Below, in pieces: positions 52,763-61,584 of a DNA stretch of 64,000 nt. Within the stretch, counting starts at the first letter, position 1, and each line of letters begins with the position of its first letter. Source of the DNA: Streptomyces halobius (GTDB taxonomy: Bacteria > Actinomycetota > Actinomycetes > Streptomycetales > Streptomycetaceae); NCBI RefSeq assembly GCF_023277745.1, contig NZ_CP086322.1, positions 1,798,001 through 1,862,000 of the forward strand, in the 5' to 3' direction. A program made the translations under genes and the position numbers. Below the pieces are notes generated by a model. The model worked only from the letters and a program-made list of their open reading frames with translations, made no database searches and had not been told where the DNA came from.

Positions 52763-54381
52763 CCCGCCACCTCCTGCCTCGCGGCGCGTGGCGCCGGGAA
52801 AGCCCCCGCTCCGCCCACCGCCGTGATGCAGACGGTGTAGTCCGGCCCGGCCAGCACGCCCTTCGCGGTGCGCAGCACGGCGGTGCGGTCGTCGGGCGGA
52901 GGGGACAGGGCGATCTCCACCCGGCCGTCCCCGGTGGTCGCGCGCCGGAGTCCGGTGACATCCGGGCGGGCGGACAAGGCCCGGCCCAGCAGGTCGAGCA
53001 GCCGCTCGAAGACCGCGGGGTCCAGCTCGCCGAAGGAGGACAGCCGAACCGGTCCGCCGGTCGCCAAGTCCCGCCAGGCTCGTGCGAGTTCGGCGCGTTC
53101 CTGGCGGGCCCGCGCGGCGCGCTCCTCTCTAACCGCCGCGACGTCACGCACCCTGGCCGTGCGGGTGAACCGCTCGATCCTCCCGCTGGTACGCAGCAGT
53201 GCGGACACCTCCACGGGCGGGGCCTGGGACCACGGCAGCGAGGACGGGGTCAACTCCGGGTCGGGGTGGCTGAGATGGGCATGCCGCGCGGAGCCCAGGC
53301 CGAAGGCCGCCGACCACAGCCGGTGCAGATCGTCCTCACCCGGCGCCGCGGCGAACCAGCGCGCCAGCTCCCGGAAGTCCTGCACGGCACTGGAGGAGCG
53401 GCGCCGCGATTCGTTGATCCGCTCCAGGACCTGCAAGAGGGAGACGATGGCCCGCCGGGCGATGTCGTGCAACTGCTCGATCCGAGGCCGTACCCCCTCG
53501 TCCGGAAGGAACCACGCCCGCAGACCCGCCCAGCGCGCCCGCCGGCTCTCCAACCACCCGGGCGCGGGATCCTCACCGGCCACCGGTGGCAACTCGGCTC
53601 CCCGCAAGGCCCGCTCGCGCAGCACGGCTATCCCCCGCTCCTCCACCCGGGCCGCGGCAGCGGCGACGGCCTGCCCGCGCCGGTCGAGGTTGACCAGAAA
53701 CTCCTGCAGATACGCGACGGTGGCGGCCTTCACCTCGCGGAACACCTCCAGATCCGCGCCCTCGGCGCGCAGCAGCCGCTGCAGCTCGCCGTTGAACGCC
53801 TTGGTGTTCTCCACCAGGGCCTCCAGGTGCCCCTCCAGCTCCCGCAGCGTGCTGAAGATCCGGCGATCGGCCGAGGCGGGCTCGTCGGACAGCAGGCACA
53901 GCTCATCGAGACGGTCGGCGATCGCCTCCAGCACGGCGGTCTGCAGCGCCCCCGTCGAGGCGAGGACCTCCAGCGCGTGCCGCACCCCGGCGAGCGCGGC
54001 CTCACCCCGGCGGGTCAGGGAGTACTGGAGGTTGCGCCGCTCGTACTCCTCGGCCGTGTGGTAGTTCTCCGCGTGGTTCTGGACGACGTCCAGCAGCTCC
54101 CAGCGCACCAGTTGCTTCAGCGACTCGTGCAGGTCCTCGTCCTCGACCGCCGCCAGCCATCCCACCGCGCGCAGCCCCTCGCGTACGCCGTCGAGCCCCA
54201 GCGCTGTCTCCAGGCGCTCACTGGCCGCACCGAAGGCGTCCAGCACCGCCCCGTACAGGTCGGCCCCCTCCCGTGTGGTGAACCGGAACATCTCCGGTGG
54301 AACCCTGTGCACGCCCCTCGGCCCCTCCGCCATCACCTCGGCAGCATCTGGTCCCCCCACCGTAGAGGTCAGCACTGACAT
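52759..54381 (-). CDS. jetA: Wadjet-like JetA: TIGR02677/DUF2397 family subunit
   Basis: The 540-residue helical protein has the DUF2397 pattern: PPEMFRFTTREGADLYGAVLDAFG, LKQLVRWELLDVVQNHAENYHTAEEYERRNLQYSLTRRGEAAL, AVQDFRELARWFAAAPGEDDLHRLWSAAFGLGSARHAHL. It is the likely kleisin (MukF-like) that links the SMC heads. First gene of the cassette. ATG 54381 has no clear ribosome site; ATG 54333 is an alternative. In Wadjet systems four such subunits sense and cleave plasmids; the exact Wadjet type (probably III by gene content) is from memory. Confidence 0.88.
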   Translation of the reverse strand: MSVLTSTVGGPDAAEVMAEGPRGVHRVPPEMFRFTTREGADLYGAVLDAFGAASERLETALGLDGVREGLRAVGWLAAVEDEDLHESLKQLVRWELLDVVQNHAENYHTAEEYERRNLQYSLTRRGEAALAGVRHALEVLASTGALQTAVLEAIADRLDELCLLSDEPASADRRIFSTLRELEGHLEALVENTKAFNGELQRLLRAEGADLEVFREVKAATVAYLQEFLVNLDRRGQAVAAAAARVEERGIAVLRERALRGAELPPVAGEDPAPGWLESRRARWAGLRAWFLPDEGVRPRIEQLHDIARRAIVSLLQVLERINESRRRSSSAVQDFRELARWFAAAPGEDDLHRLWSAAFGLGSARHAHLSHPDPELTPSSLPWSQAPPVEVSALLRTSGRIERFTRTARVRDVAAVREERAARARQERAELARAWRDLATGGPVRLSSFGELDPAVFERLLDLLGRALSARPDVTGLRRATTGDGRVEIALSPPPDDRTAVLRTAKGVLAGPDYTVCITAVGGAGAFPAPRAARQEVAG

Positions 54382-54834
54382 TCAGGTGCGAGTCCGGATC
54401 ACCGGGGTCCGTCTGCCAGTTCCGCCAGTCCCGCGGCGAGTCGCCATCTCGGGCCCGTACGCTGACGCAGCGTACGGGGCGCGGCGCTGGCGAACGCCCC
54501 CACGCGCCCGCCACCGTGTCCCGTGATCACGATCGGCGCCCAACTCCCGACCGTCATCCGTACGTTCGCGCAGCTGCTGTCGTCCACTCGGCGCGGGGCC
54601 TGCGTCGCCCGCGAGGGCCTCCTGGCGGATATCACGGCCGTGGCGCACCAGATGACCACCAGATGACCCGTGCCTACTCCTGGAACAGGTCGTGGCACAG
54701 GGCGGGTTGCCCCTCCTGGTCGTGGGAATCGTCGGTTTCCTGCACCTCCGGCTCTTCCTCCAGGCCCGGTGCGGGGTACCGCGCGGATCGGGTTCGGCGG
54801 CCGGAGCCGCGTCGTCACCGCGTATGATCCCGTC
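54382..54834. other. Gene-free interval upstream of the Wadjet-like cassette
   Basis: It should hold the leftward promoter of the cassette; no convincing hexamers were seen. Open frames in this stretch have shadow-like composition. A short direct repeat CCAGATGACC occurs twice near 54650-54668. Confidence 0.4.
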
Positions 54835-55075
54835 CCCGGCCCGCTCGCTCGCGGCCGTTCACGAACAGCGCCGAGCCCTTCAGACGCAGATCGAGGCCCT
54901 GCTGGAGGCGCACCCTCTTCTCCCGGTCCCGACCTCGATACCGGGCGTCGCGGTCAGGACCGCACCGTCCTGGTGATCACCGTCGGCGACGGAACCAGTT
55001 TTCCAGCGCCGCCCAGCTGGCTTCGCCCACCTGACCTTCTACGCTCAAGAACCTCTATGGCACCGGCGGCCAGGA
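54835..55075 (+). pseudogene. IS110-family transposase remnant
   Basis: ARSLAAVHEQRRALQTQIEALLEAHPLLPVPTSIPGVAVRTAPSW (in pieces from about 54838) matches the helical and HhH region of IS110 transposases (H-P-L ... TSIPGVGVRT). After a frame change, VITVGDGTSFPAPPSWLRPP continues the same family (GDGTSFPTAAHLAxYAGLAP). The N-terminal DEDD catalytic domain and the C-terminus are missing. It lies just outside the Wadjet-like cassette. Confidence 0.65.
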
Positions 55076-55103
55076 AATCCGGCCGGCGACGCGCTGCCCG
55101 GCG

Positions 55104-55853
55104 TCACTTCAACCGCAGGCCTGTGCCTGTCTCTCTCTTCGCCACATAGACGGTGTTGGCCGCTGTTCCCCCCTGCAGGGGATTGTCGAAGTTGACGACG
55201 TGGGCTTCTGATTCCGTGAAGACCTCCGTGAGCACGGAGTTGAACTCTTCGTCCGGCGGGTCGTTCGACCACAGAGCGAAGACACCGCCGGGGTGGAGGC
55301 GATGGGCAAGGGCGCGCATCCCCGCAGGCTGGTAGAGCGCCGCGTGCCGTGGGTGCAGCACTTGGCGTGGCGAATGGTCGATGTCCAGCAGGATGGCGTG
55401 GAAACGGCGGTCCGGTGTCTGGGGATCCAGGCCGCGGGAATCGCCGACCATCGCGAAGAAATCGCCCTGGACCAGTCGGCAGCGGGTATCCGACGTCAGA
55501 CGAGCCCCCAGCGGTACCAGCCCGCGCTTGTGCCAGTCGATCACTTCGCCGAGCGCCTCGACCACGGTCAGCGAGCGGACCCGCGGGTCGTCCAGCGCCG
55601 CTTGGGCGGTGTAGCCGAGGCCGAGTCCGCCGACGGCGACGTCGAGTTCGTGGAGTCCGGTGCCCGGCAGCTTCGCCAGGCCGAGCCGGGTGAGCGCGGT
55701 CTCCCCCGCCGTGAAGAGGCTGGACATCAAGAACTCGTCGCCGAGCTTCACTTCGTACACGTCGTCACCCGAGACCGGGTCCCGCCGGCGCCGCAAACTG
55801 ATGTCTCCCATCGCCGTCGGACGCCAGTCGATCTCTTCGAAACGCGCGCTCAT
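55104..55853 (-). CDS. Spermidine-synthase-like / class I SAM-fold protein
   Basis: The 249-residue protein has the Rossmann SAM-type motif LDVAVGGLGLGYTAQAAL, motif II SLTVVEALGEVIDWHKRGLVPLG, VQGDFFAMV and AILLDIDHSPRQVLHPRHAALYQPAGMRALAHRLHPGGVFALWSNDPPDE. Bacterial proteins annotated as spermidine synthase-like often look like this, but the aminopropyltransferase active-site Asp context (GGGDG) is changed to GGLGLG, so a methyltransferase or another alkyl transfer is possible. ATG 55853 has AAAGGTGA upstream. Three 25-bp repeats lie just before it. Confidence 0.75.
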   Translation of the reverse strand: MSARFEEIDWRPTAMGDISLRRRRDPVSGDDVYEVKLGDEFLMSSLFTAGETALTRLGLAKLPGTGLHELDVAVGGLGLGYTAQAALDDPRVRSLTVVEALGEVIDWHKRGLVPLGARLTSDTRCRLVQGDFFAMVGDSRGLDPQTPDRRFHAILLDIDHSPRQVLHPRHAALYQPAGMRALAHRLHPGGVFALWSNDPPDEEFNSVLTEVFTESEAHVVNFDNPLQGGTAANTVYVAKRETGTGLRLK

Positions 55854-55862
55854 CCGTTCACC

Positions 55863-55935
55863 TTTCTGACGTGCCACCGTTCACTCTTCTGACGTGCCAC
55901 GGGTGCCGGCTTTCTGACATGCCACGGGTGCCGGC
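55863..55935. repeat. Three direct repeats (25-bp period) before the SAM-fold gene
   Basis: Copies start at 55863 (TTTCTGACGTGCCACC, partial), 55886 and 55911. The last two are 25 bp with two differences (CTTCTGACGTGCCAC and TTTCTGACATGCCAC, both then GGGTGCCGGC). The element lies 10-80 bp upstream of the leftward gene start and could be its regulatory region. Confidence 0.75.
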
Positions 55936-56037
55936 GAGTTGGCGCCTGGGCCGCCGGTCTTCGCGCGCCAGGTACCAAGTCGACCCCGCCGCCGACCATG
56001 GCAGGGACGGAGAGTAGCCCGGAAACAGATCAACGGG

Positions 56038-57723
56038 TCAGGCGTCGATGATGACGGGGATGATGAGGGGCTTGCGGCGGTGGGTCCGAAACGCCCAGGC
56101 CGCCACGGCGCGGGCGATGAGCTGTTCGAGCTGGTGCGCCTCGCCGACGCCTTCCTCGGCCGCGGCGGCCAGGGTCTTTTCGATCACGGGGATGGCCGGC
56201 TCGAAGGTGGTGTCGTCGTGGACGAATCCGCGCGCCAGGAAGTCGGGGGTCTCGGCGAGGGCGCCCGTGTCGGCGTCGACGATCGCCACGACCGTGACCA
56301 CGCCTTCCTCCGCCAGCGTCAGTCGGTCCTTCAGGGACGCTTCGGTGGCGCCGCCGACCTCCATGCCGTCCACGTAGACGTAGCCGGCGGGCACCTTGCC
56401 GGTGATCGACGCGCGGCCGTCGACGAGGTCGACGACGACGCCGTCCTCGGCGATCACCACCCGGTCGGGGGCGACTCCGGTGCGGACGGCCAGATCGGCG
56501 TTGGCCCGCATGTGCTTCCACTCGCCGTGCACGGGCATGACGTTGCGGGGCTTGACGATGTTGTAGCAGTAGACGAGTTCGCCGGCGCTGGCATGCCCGG
56601 AGACGTGCACCTTGGCGTTGCCCTTGTGGACGACGTTCGCGCCCCACCTGGTCAGCCCGTTGATCACCCGGTAGATGGCGGTCTCGTTGCCCGGGATCAG
56701 GGAGCTGGCGAGCAGGACGGTGTCCCCCTTGCCGATACGGATCACATGGTCGCGGTTGGCCATACGGGACAGCGCGGCCATCGGCTCGCCCTGGGAACCC
56801 GTGCACACCAGCGTGATCTTGTTCTCCGGCAGCTTTTCGAGTTCCTTGACGCTGACCACCAGGCCGGGTGGAACGTTCAGATAGCCGAGGTCGCGGGCGA
56901 TGCCCATGTTCCGGACCATGGAGCGGCCCACGAAGGCGACCTTGCGGCCGTGCTGGTGGGCGGCGTCCAGCACTTGCTGGATGCGGTGCACATGGCTGGC
57001 GAAACTGGAGACGATGACCCGTCGCGGGGCGGTGCGCAGGACCTGTTCGATCGCGGGGTTCAGCTCGCGTTCGGATGTGGTGAAGCCGGGCACCTCGGCG
57101 TTGGTGGAGTCGGTGAGGAACAGGTCGACGCCTTCCTCGCCGAGGCGGGCGAAGGCGCGCAGGTCGGTGATGCGGTCGTCCAGGGGGAACTGGTCCATCT
57201 TGAAGTCACCGGTGTGCAGCACCATCCCGGCACCGGTGCGGATGGCGACCGCGAGACCGTCCGGGATGGAGTGATTGACCGCCACGAACTCGCAGTCGAA
57301 GGGCCCGAACCCGCGCCGGTCCCCTTCGCGTACCCGTGCCGTACGCGGCTTGATGCCGTGCTCCTTGAGCTTGGCCTCCAAGAACGCCAGCGTCAGCTTC
57401 GAGCCGACGACGGGGATGTCGGCCCGCTCACGCAACAGGTACGGCACCCCGCCGATGTGGTCTTCGTGACCATGGGTCAGCACCACGGCCACGACATCGT
57501 CCAGCCGCTTCCGGATCGAGGTGAAGTCGGGCAGGATCACGTCCACGCCGGGCTGATTCTCCTCGGGGAACAGCACCCCGCAGTCGACGATCAGCAGCTT
57601 GCCGGCGTGCTCGAAGACGGTCATGTTGCGGCCGATCTCACCCAGGCCACCAAGGGCGACGACCCTCAACCCTCCGACGGGCAGCGGCGGGGCGGCTTTC
57701 AGCTCTGGATGCGGATGACTCAT
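56038..57723 (-). CDS. rnj: Ribonuclease J
   Basis: The 561-residue metallo-beta-lactamase/beta-CASP RNase contains LGGLGEIGRNM, the Zn motif LTHGHEDHIGG, LHTGDFKMDQ, the beta-CASP part TGSQGEPMAALSRMA and HVSGHASAGEL, PVHGEWKHM, and a C-terminal domain ending RRKPLIIPVIIDA. It performs 5'-3' exonucleolytic and endonucleolytic mRNA decay. Length equals the normal Streptomyces enzyme. Whether it is the only copy in the genome cannot be seen; the accessory setting would allow a second copy. Confidence 0.95.
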   Translation of the reverse strand: MSHPHPELKAAPPLPVGGLRVVALGGLGEIGRNMTVFEHAGKLLIVDCGVLFPEENQPGVDVILPDFTSIRKRLDDVVAVVLTHGHEDHIGGVPYLLRERADIPVVGSKLTLAFLEAKLKEHGIKPRTARVREGDRRGFGPFDCEFVAVNHSIPDGLAVAIRTGAGMVLHTGDFKMDQFPLDDRITDLRAFARLGEEGVDLFLTDSTNAEVPGFTTSERELNPAIEQVLRTAPRRVIVSSFASHVHRIQQVLDAAHQHGRKVAFVGRSMVRNMGIARDLGYLNVPPGLVVSVKELEKLPENKITLVCTGSQGEPMAALSRMANRDHVIRIGKGDTVLLASSLIPGNETAIYRVINGLTRWGANVVHKGNAKVHVSGHASAGELVYCYNIVKPRNVMPVHGEWKHMRANADLAVRTGVAPDRVVIAEDGVVVDLVDGRASITGKVPAGYVYVDGMEVGGATEASLKDRLTLAEEGVVTVVAIVDADTGALAETPDFLARGFVHDDTTFEPAIPVIEKTLAAAAEEGVGEAHQLEQLIARAVAAWAFRTHRRKPLIIPVIIDA

Positions 57724-58328
57724 ACCCTGACGCTACCGAAGAGTGTCGAAGTGATCCACTGCTTGCACAACCAGCCGGCTCAACGCTGCGCAGCCGAGGC
57801 GCTGCTCCGGCTCGACGGAGAGCTGCCGGGCGATGCCCGTTCGCCGCTCGTGGCCGTAGATGTCCGTGCCACCCTGAAGGCCAGGGTGGCCGCGCGGGGC
57901 TTGACGCCCTTCACGGCGATCGCGACGGTGCGAGCTCGACGACCGTGCCGATCCAAAGGTGACATCGGTCGCGGTGATGTCGTTGTCGGTGATCTTCGGC
58001 ACGCCGACGATCGGCAGCCCCGCGCCGGAGAATAGCCGGGGCGCCTTCAGCCTGCCCTCGCCCCCGGTCGGGATGATCGCGTCCGGAGCGGATGACGGCG
58101 TTCGAGCCGGGGCAGTCGCCGCCAGAAGTGGGCACACCAAGACCGAATGCCGGTGCCGGCGGCTCGGCGGTACGGACTGCTGATCGGTATCGGGCGGTCG
58201 GCGGCGCAGCGGGTCCCGCCCGTGTGATGGTCTGGGGGCGGCGCCGCCCCTCGGGGGACGACGGGGCGGCGCCGCCTGACGACGACGGCGGCCTCTGTCG
58301 GAGCCGCCCTCGTTGCAGCGATTGTCAA
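57724..58328 (-). other. 600-bp interval with fragments of a decayed gene
   Basis: No intact gene is supported. On the minus strand, pieces in different frames look coding: DAIIPTGGEGRLKAPRLFSG then AGLPIVGVPKITDNDITATDVTF (about 58085-57955), GTVVELAPSRSP (about 57950-57915) and VAIAVKGVKPRAATLAFRV (about 57925-57870). Their order suggests one frameshifted beta-rich protein. I do not recognise the family. Confidence 0.35.
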
Positions 58329-58350
58329 CCTACCCTAACGTCACGGTAGA
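58329..58350. promoter_or_regulatory. MerR-regulon palindrome, site A (upstream of merR1-prfC)
   Basis: The 22-bp site has left arm CCTACCC, core TAACGTCA, right arm CGGTAGA. It matches arms TCTACCC / GGGTAGA and core TAACGTTA at 19 of 22 positions. A TTGTCA (58323-58328) and TAGATT (58347-58352) with an 18-bp spacer frame it as a promoter. The MerR1 start is 48 bp downstream. Confidence 0.75.
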
Positions 58351-58398
58351 TTTGTAGTCGGCAAGGGTGCCGGGCGAGCGACGCGAGGCGGTGGAGCC

Positions 58399-58842
58399 GT
58401 GGGCGGAAGGCTGATGCAGATCGGCGAGGTGTCCGAGCGCACGGGGCTGTCCCTGCGCACGATCCGCCACTACGAGGATGTCGGTGTGGTGGCCCCCAGT
58501 GAACGCAGCATGGGCGGCTTCCGGCTCTATACGGAGGCGGAGGTGCGACGGCTGGCGCTGGTGCGCAGGATGCGTCCGCTCGGCTTCTGTCTGGAGGACG
58601 TGCGGGCGCTGCTGGACGTCCTGGAGCAGCTGCCCGACGCGGGCGGACCGTTGCCGGAGACCGATGAGCAGGCGTACGAGGAGCTGGTGACGAGGTTGCG
58701 GAAGTACTGGGTGCAGGCCGATGCGCGGTGTGAGGACCTGCGCCGGGAGCTGGGGGCGGCCGAGGAGTTCGCCCGTTCCCTGCACGGACATCTGGCCCAG
58801 CTGCTGGATGCCCCCGTCGTGGTCTCGAAGGCGGCACGGTGA
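58399..58842 (+). CDS. MerR-family regulator 1, cotranscribed with prfC
   Basis: The 147-residue protein has MerR winged helix MQIGEVSERTGLSLRTIRHYEDVGVVAPSERSMGGFRLYTEAEVRRLALVRRMRPLGFCLEDVRALLDVLEQL. The C-terminal helix holds ADARCEDLRRELGAAEEFARSL. It is a close paralogue of the MerR protein at 62059-62490: both begin MGxRxMQIGEV, which supports the GTG at 58399, and both keep DARCExLR with a lone Cys. The stop overlaps the prfC start (GTGA). Site A upstream suggests autoregulation. The ligand is unknown. Confidence 0.9.
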   Translation: MGGRLMQIGEVSERTGLSLRTIRHYEDVGVVAPSERSMGGFRLYTEAEVRRLALVRRMRPLGFCLEDVRALLDVLEQLPDAGGPLPETDEQAYEELVTRLRKYWVQADARCEDLRRELGAAEEFARSLHGHLAQLLDAPVVVSKAAR

Positions 58843-60479
58843 ACGCCACGGGCATTGGGGGCTCCCCTGCTCGAACGGAGTTGAGAGCTTGGGGACGGGC
58901 GGCGAGCGAGGCGGCCCGACGGCGCACCTTCGCCGTGATCAGCCACCCGGACGCGGGCAAGTCCACACTCACCGAGGCCCTGGCTCTGCACGCGCACGCG
59001 ATCACGTCGGCGGGCGCGGTGCACGGCAAGTCCGGGCGGCGCGGGGTGTCCTCGGACTGGATGGAGATGGAGAAGGCCCGCGGCATCTCCGTCACCTCCG
59101 CTGTCCTGCAGTTCGCCCACCGTGGCTGCGTGCTCAATCTGCTGGACACCCCCGGTCACGCCGACTTCTCCGAGGACACCTACCGGGTGCTGGCGGCGGT
59201 GGACTGCGCGGTCATGCTCATCGACGCCGCCAAGGGCCTGGAGGAGCAGACCCGCAAGCTCTTCGACGTCTGCCGGCATCGCGGCATCCCGGTGATCACG
59301 TTCGTCAACAAGTGGGACCGTCCGGGGCGCGAGGCGCTGGAGCTGCTGGACGAGATCGAGCGGGAGTTCCGCCTCAAGCCCGCTCCGGTCACCTGGCCGG
59401 TCGGCAGCGCCGGATATCTGCGCGGCCTGGTCGACGTGAACTCACCCGGCCGGATGCTGCGCTACACCCGCGCCCCCGGCGGCACACACGAGGCGGTCGA
59501 GGAGCCGATCCCGGCCGAGCAGGCCGCCTTCGAGGAAGGAGCCGACTGGGAGCAGGCCACCGAGGAACTCCAGCTGCTGCAGGCCGACGGGGCCGAGTTC
59601 GACCGCGCCTCGTTCCTCGCCGGCACCTCCACCCCGGTCTTCTTCGGCGCGGCGATCTCCAACATCGGCGTACGACTGCTGCTGGACGCCGTCGTCGACC
59701 TCGCCCCACCGCCGGGTGCGCGCGAAGTGGAGGGCGGCGGCAGCCGCCCGGTCGACGCGCCCTTCTCCGGCCTGGTGTTCAAGGTGCAGGCGAACATGGA
59801 CCCCTCCCACCGCGACCGGATCGCGTTCCTGCGCGTGTGCTCGGGCGTCTTCGAACGCGGCGCGACCGTCACCCGCGCCGCCTCCGGCAAGCCGTTCGCC
59901 ACCAAGTACGCACACAGCGTCTTCGGGCAGGACCGCTCCATGGTCGACACCGCCTACCCCGGGGATGTGGTCGGCCTGGTCAACGCCACCGCCCTGCGCG
60001 TCGGCGACACCCTCTACGACGGAAAGCCGGCCCTCTTCCCGCCCATGCCCACCTTCGCGCCCGAGCACTTCGCCGTCGTACGCCCGGTCGACATCGGCCG
60101 CTCCAAACAGTTCCGGCGCGGCATCGCCCAGCTGGACGAGGAGGGCGTGGTGCAGGTCCTGGTGTCCGACGTCCGCGGGGACCAGGCGCCGGTGCTCGCC
60201 GCGGTGGGACCGATGCAGTTCGATGTCGTCTCCGCGCGGATGGCGGGCGAATTCTCCGCCCCCGTACGACTGGAGACCCTTCCGTACCGCCTGGCACGGG
60301 CCACCGACGCGGCCGGGGCCGAAGCCCTCAACCGCTCCCGGCTCGTCAGGGGCGAGGCGCTGACCCGCATCCGCGACAAGGCGCTCCTCGCGCTGTTCCC
60401 GGACCGCTGGCAGACCAACTCCTTCGAGCGGGAATTCCCCGACGCCCGCCTCGAACCACTCCTCGCCGCACACGAATAG
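58839..60479 (+). CDS. prfC: Peptide chain release factor 3 (RF3)
   Basis: The 546-residue translational GTPase has G1 SHPDAGKSTL, RF3-type switch I GRRGVSSDWMEMEKARGISVTSAV, G3 LLDTPGHADFSEDTYR, G4 FVNKWDR, then EF-Tu-like domain II and an RF3 C-domain (DVRGDQAPVLAAVGPMQFDVVSARM). RF3 recycles RF1/RF2 after stop-codon hydrolysis and takes part in post-error quality control. Translational coupling to a MerR regulator means it is induced by a specific signal here rather than constitutive. GTG 58839 overlaps the merR1 stop. Confidence 0.94.
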   Translation: MNATGIGGSPARTELRAWGRAASEAARRRTFAVISHPDAGKSTLTEALALHAHAITSAGAVHGKSGRRGVSSDWMEMEKARGISVTSAVLQFAHRGCVLNLLDTPGHADFSEDTYRVLAAVDCAVMLIDAAKGLEEQTRKLFDVCRHRGIPVITFVNKWDRPGREALELLDEIEREFRLKPAPVTWPVGSAGYLRGLVDVNSPGRMLRYTRAPGGTHEAVEEPIPAEQAAFEEGADWEQATEELQLLQADGAEFDRASFLAGTSTPVFFGAAISNIGVRLLLDAVVDLAPPPGAREVEGGGSRPVDAPFSGLVFKVQANMDPSHRDRIAFLRVCSGVFERGATVTRAASGKPFATKYAHSVFGQDRSMVDTAYPGDVVGLVNATALRVGDTLYDGKPALFPPMPTFAPEHFAVVRPVDIGRSKQFRRGIAQLDEEGVVQVLVSDVRGDQAPVLAAVGPMQFDVVSARMAGEFSAPVRLETLPYRLARATDAAGAEALNRSRLVRGEALTRIRDKALLALFPDRWQTNSFEREFPDARLEPLLAAHE

Positions 60480-60544
60480 GGGCCGCACACGAATAGGGCA
60501 GGCCGCGCAAGGCCGAGCGGCGACCGCCACGGAGCCACCCGGAG

Positions 60545-60566
60545 CCTCCTCTAACGTTAGGGTAGA
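60545..60566. promoter_or_regulatory. MerR-regulon palindrome, site B (upstream of the zinc-ribbon gene)
   Basis: Core TAACGTTA and right arm GGGTAGA are perfect; the left arm (CCTCCTC) is degenerate. TAGACT (60563-60568) overlaps the right arm as a possible -10. The site is 60 bp before the zinc-ribbon gene start. Confidence 0.7.
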
Positions 60567-60625
60567 CTTGAGTGGCTCGCTCAGTCGGATGAGGCTCGGA
60601 CAAGGCAGCCGGGAGGGAAGGGCCC

Positions 60626-61175
60626 ATGACGGGTGTGGCGCAGTGTCCGTCGTGCGGGGAGGGGGAGGAGCTGCGCGGAGAGCCCTGCGAGGGCGACATC
60701 CGGGTCACCTGCCTGTCGTGCGGCGCCCAGTGGATGCGGGGCGCTCCCCGCTGTGCGGGCTGCGGCGGCCAGGACATCATGGAACGGCCGCAGGCGATGA
60801 CCCGCCACTCGCGCGGCACCCAGCTCGCCCACGCAACCCCGAGCGGCGCGCAGCCGCCCCCGCCCGGCCCCCTCCGCCGCGCCCACCGTGCGGCAGGCGA
60901 TCGCCGCCTTCCTCGCCGAAGCCTCCGGCGAGGTCGACCACACCGCCATGCTGCTGCTCGGCACCCACCTCGGCTCCTACAACCGGCTCGGCATCCTGGA
61001 CGCACCCGACGCCGCCGACGCACTGGCCGCCTGGTGCGACGGACACTGGAACGACCGCGACAGCGCAGGCGCGCAGCGCGCCCTGGACACCACCCTGCGG
61101 GCCGTCGACTTCTGGGGCGCCCGCGGCTGGCTCACCTCCGACCCCGCCGCGAAACTCTGCCGAACGGGCGACTGA
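60626..61175 (+). pseudogene. Zinc-ribbon protein of unknown function, frameshifted in the linker
   Basis: With a strong ribosome site (GGGAGGGAAGGG), translation starts MTGVAQCPSCGEGEELRGEP and includes CLSCGAQWMRGAPRCAGCGGQDIMERPQAMTRHSRGTQLA, giving three CxxC pairs that should bind zinc. A Pro/Ala-rich linker follows and the frame changes at about 60835-60850. The second frame continues VRQAIAAFLAEASGEVDHTAMLLLGTHLG and ends LTSDPAAKLCRTGD at 61175. The C-terminal helical part looks like a separate small domain. If the frameshift is real, only the zinc ribbon is made properly. Alternatively these are two genes, the second starting at GTG 60888. Confidence 0.6.
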
Positions 61176-61584
61176 GACAGCAAGGGAGGCGGCCCCGACC
61201 GCCGGAGAATCGCACCGGGACCGCCGCGTCGGCGCCTCACCGGCCCACTCCGCTGCGCCGACCGACCCACCGTATCCTCACGCCACGAGAGAGTCGTTCG
61301 CCCGGAAAGGCGTTGCCCTGCGGCTCGTCAGCATGCGCGAGTGGATGCCATTTGAGCCAACTGACGACGAGAAGCGGGTGACTTGTCATCCCACTCTACC
61401 CTTGCGTTAGAGTAACGTTGCTCGCCGACCTGGTCGGCCTGCTTCCAAGCCGTTCCCGGGCACCGGCGGATCCATTCCCTCGCCACCGCCCGGGACCGGC
61501 GGAAGCCGCCCGTCGGGGCTGCCGCGACCTCCACCCGCGCAGCCATCCGCTTCAGGCGCGCACTCGCCAACTGGGAGTCTTTTC
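61176..61584. other. Gene-free interval with MerR-regulon site C
   Basis: No supported gene is seen between the zinc-ribbon gene and the DUF2795-like gene. It contains palindrome site C (61395-61416). The long distance (about 170 bp) from the site to the next start leaves room for a leader. Confidence 0.4.
61395..61416. promoter_or_regulatory. MerR-regulon palindrome, site C (upstream of the DUF2795-like gene)
   Basis: Left arm TCTACCC is perfect, core TTGCGTTA and right arm GAGTAAC are partial; 17 of 22 positions agree with the consensus of the other sites. TTGTCA (61383-61388) lies just upstream, as at site A. Confidence 0.65.

Noticed and set aside
56038..57723. RNase J as part of a defence or toxin system
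   Set aside because: It has normal length and normal motifs, and no adjacent gene of a known RNase J-linked system.
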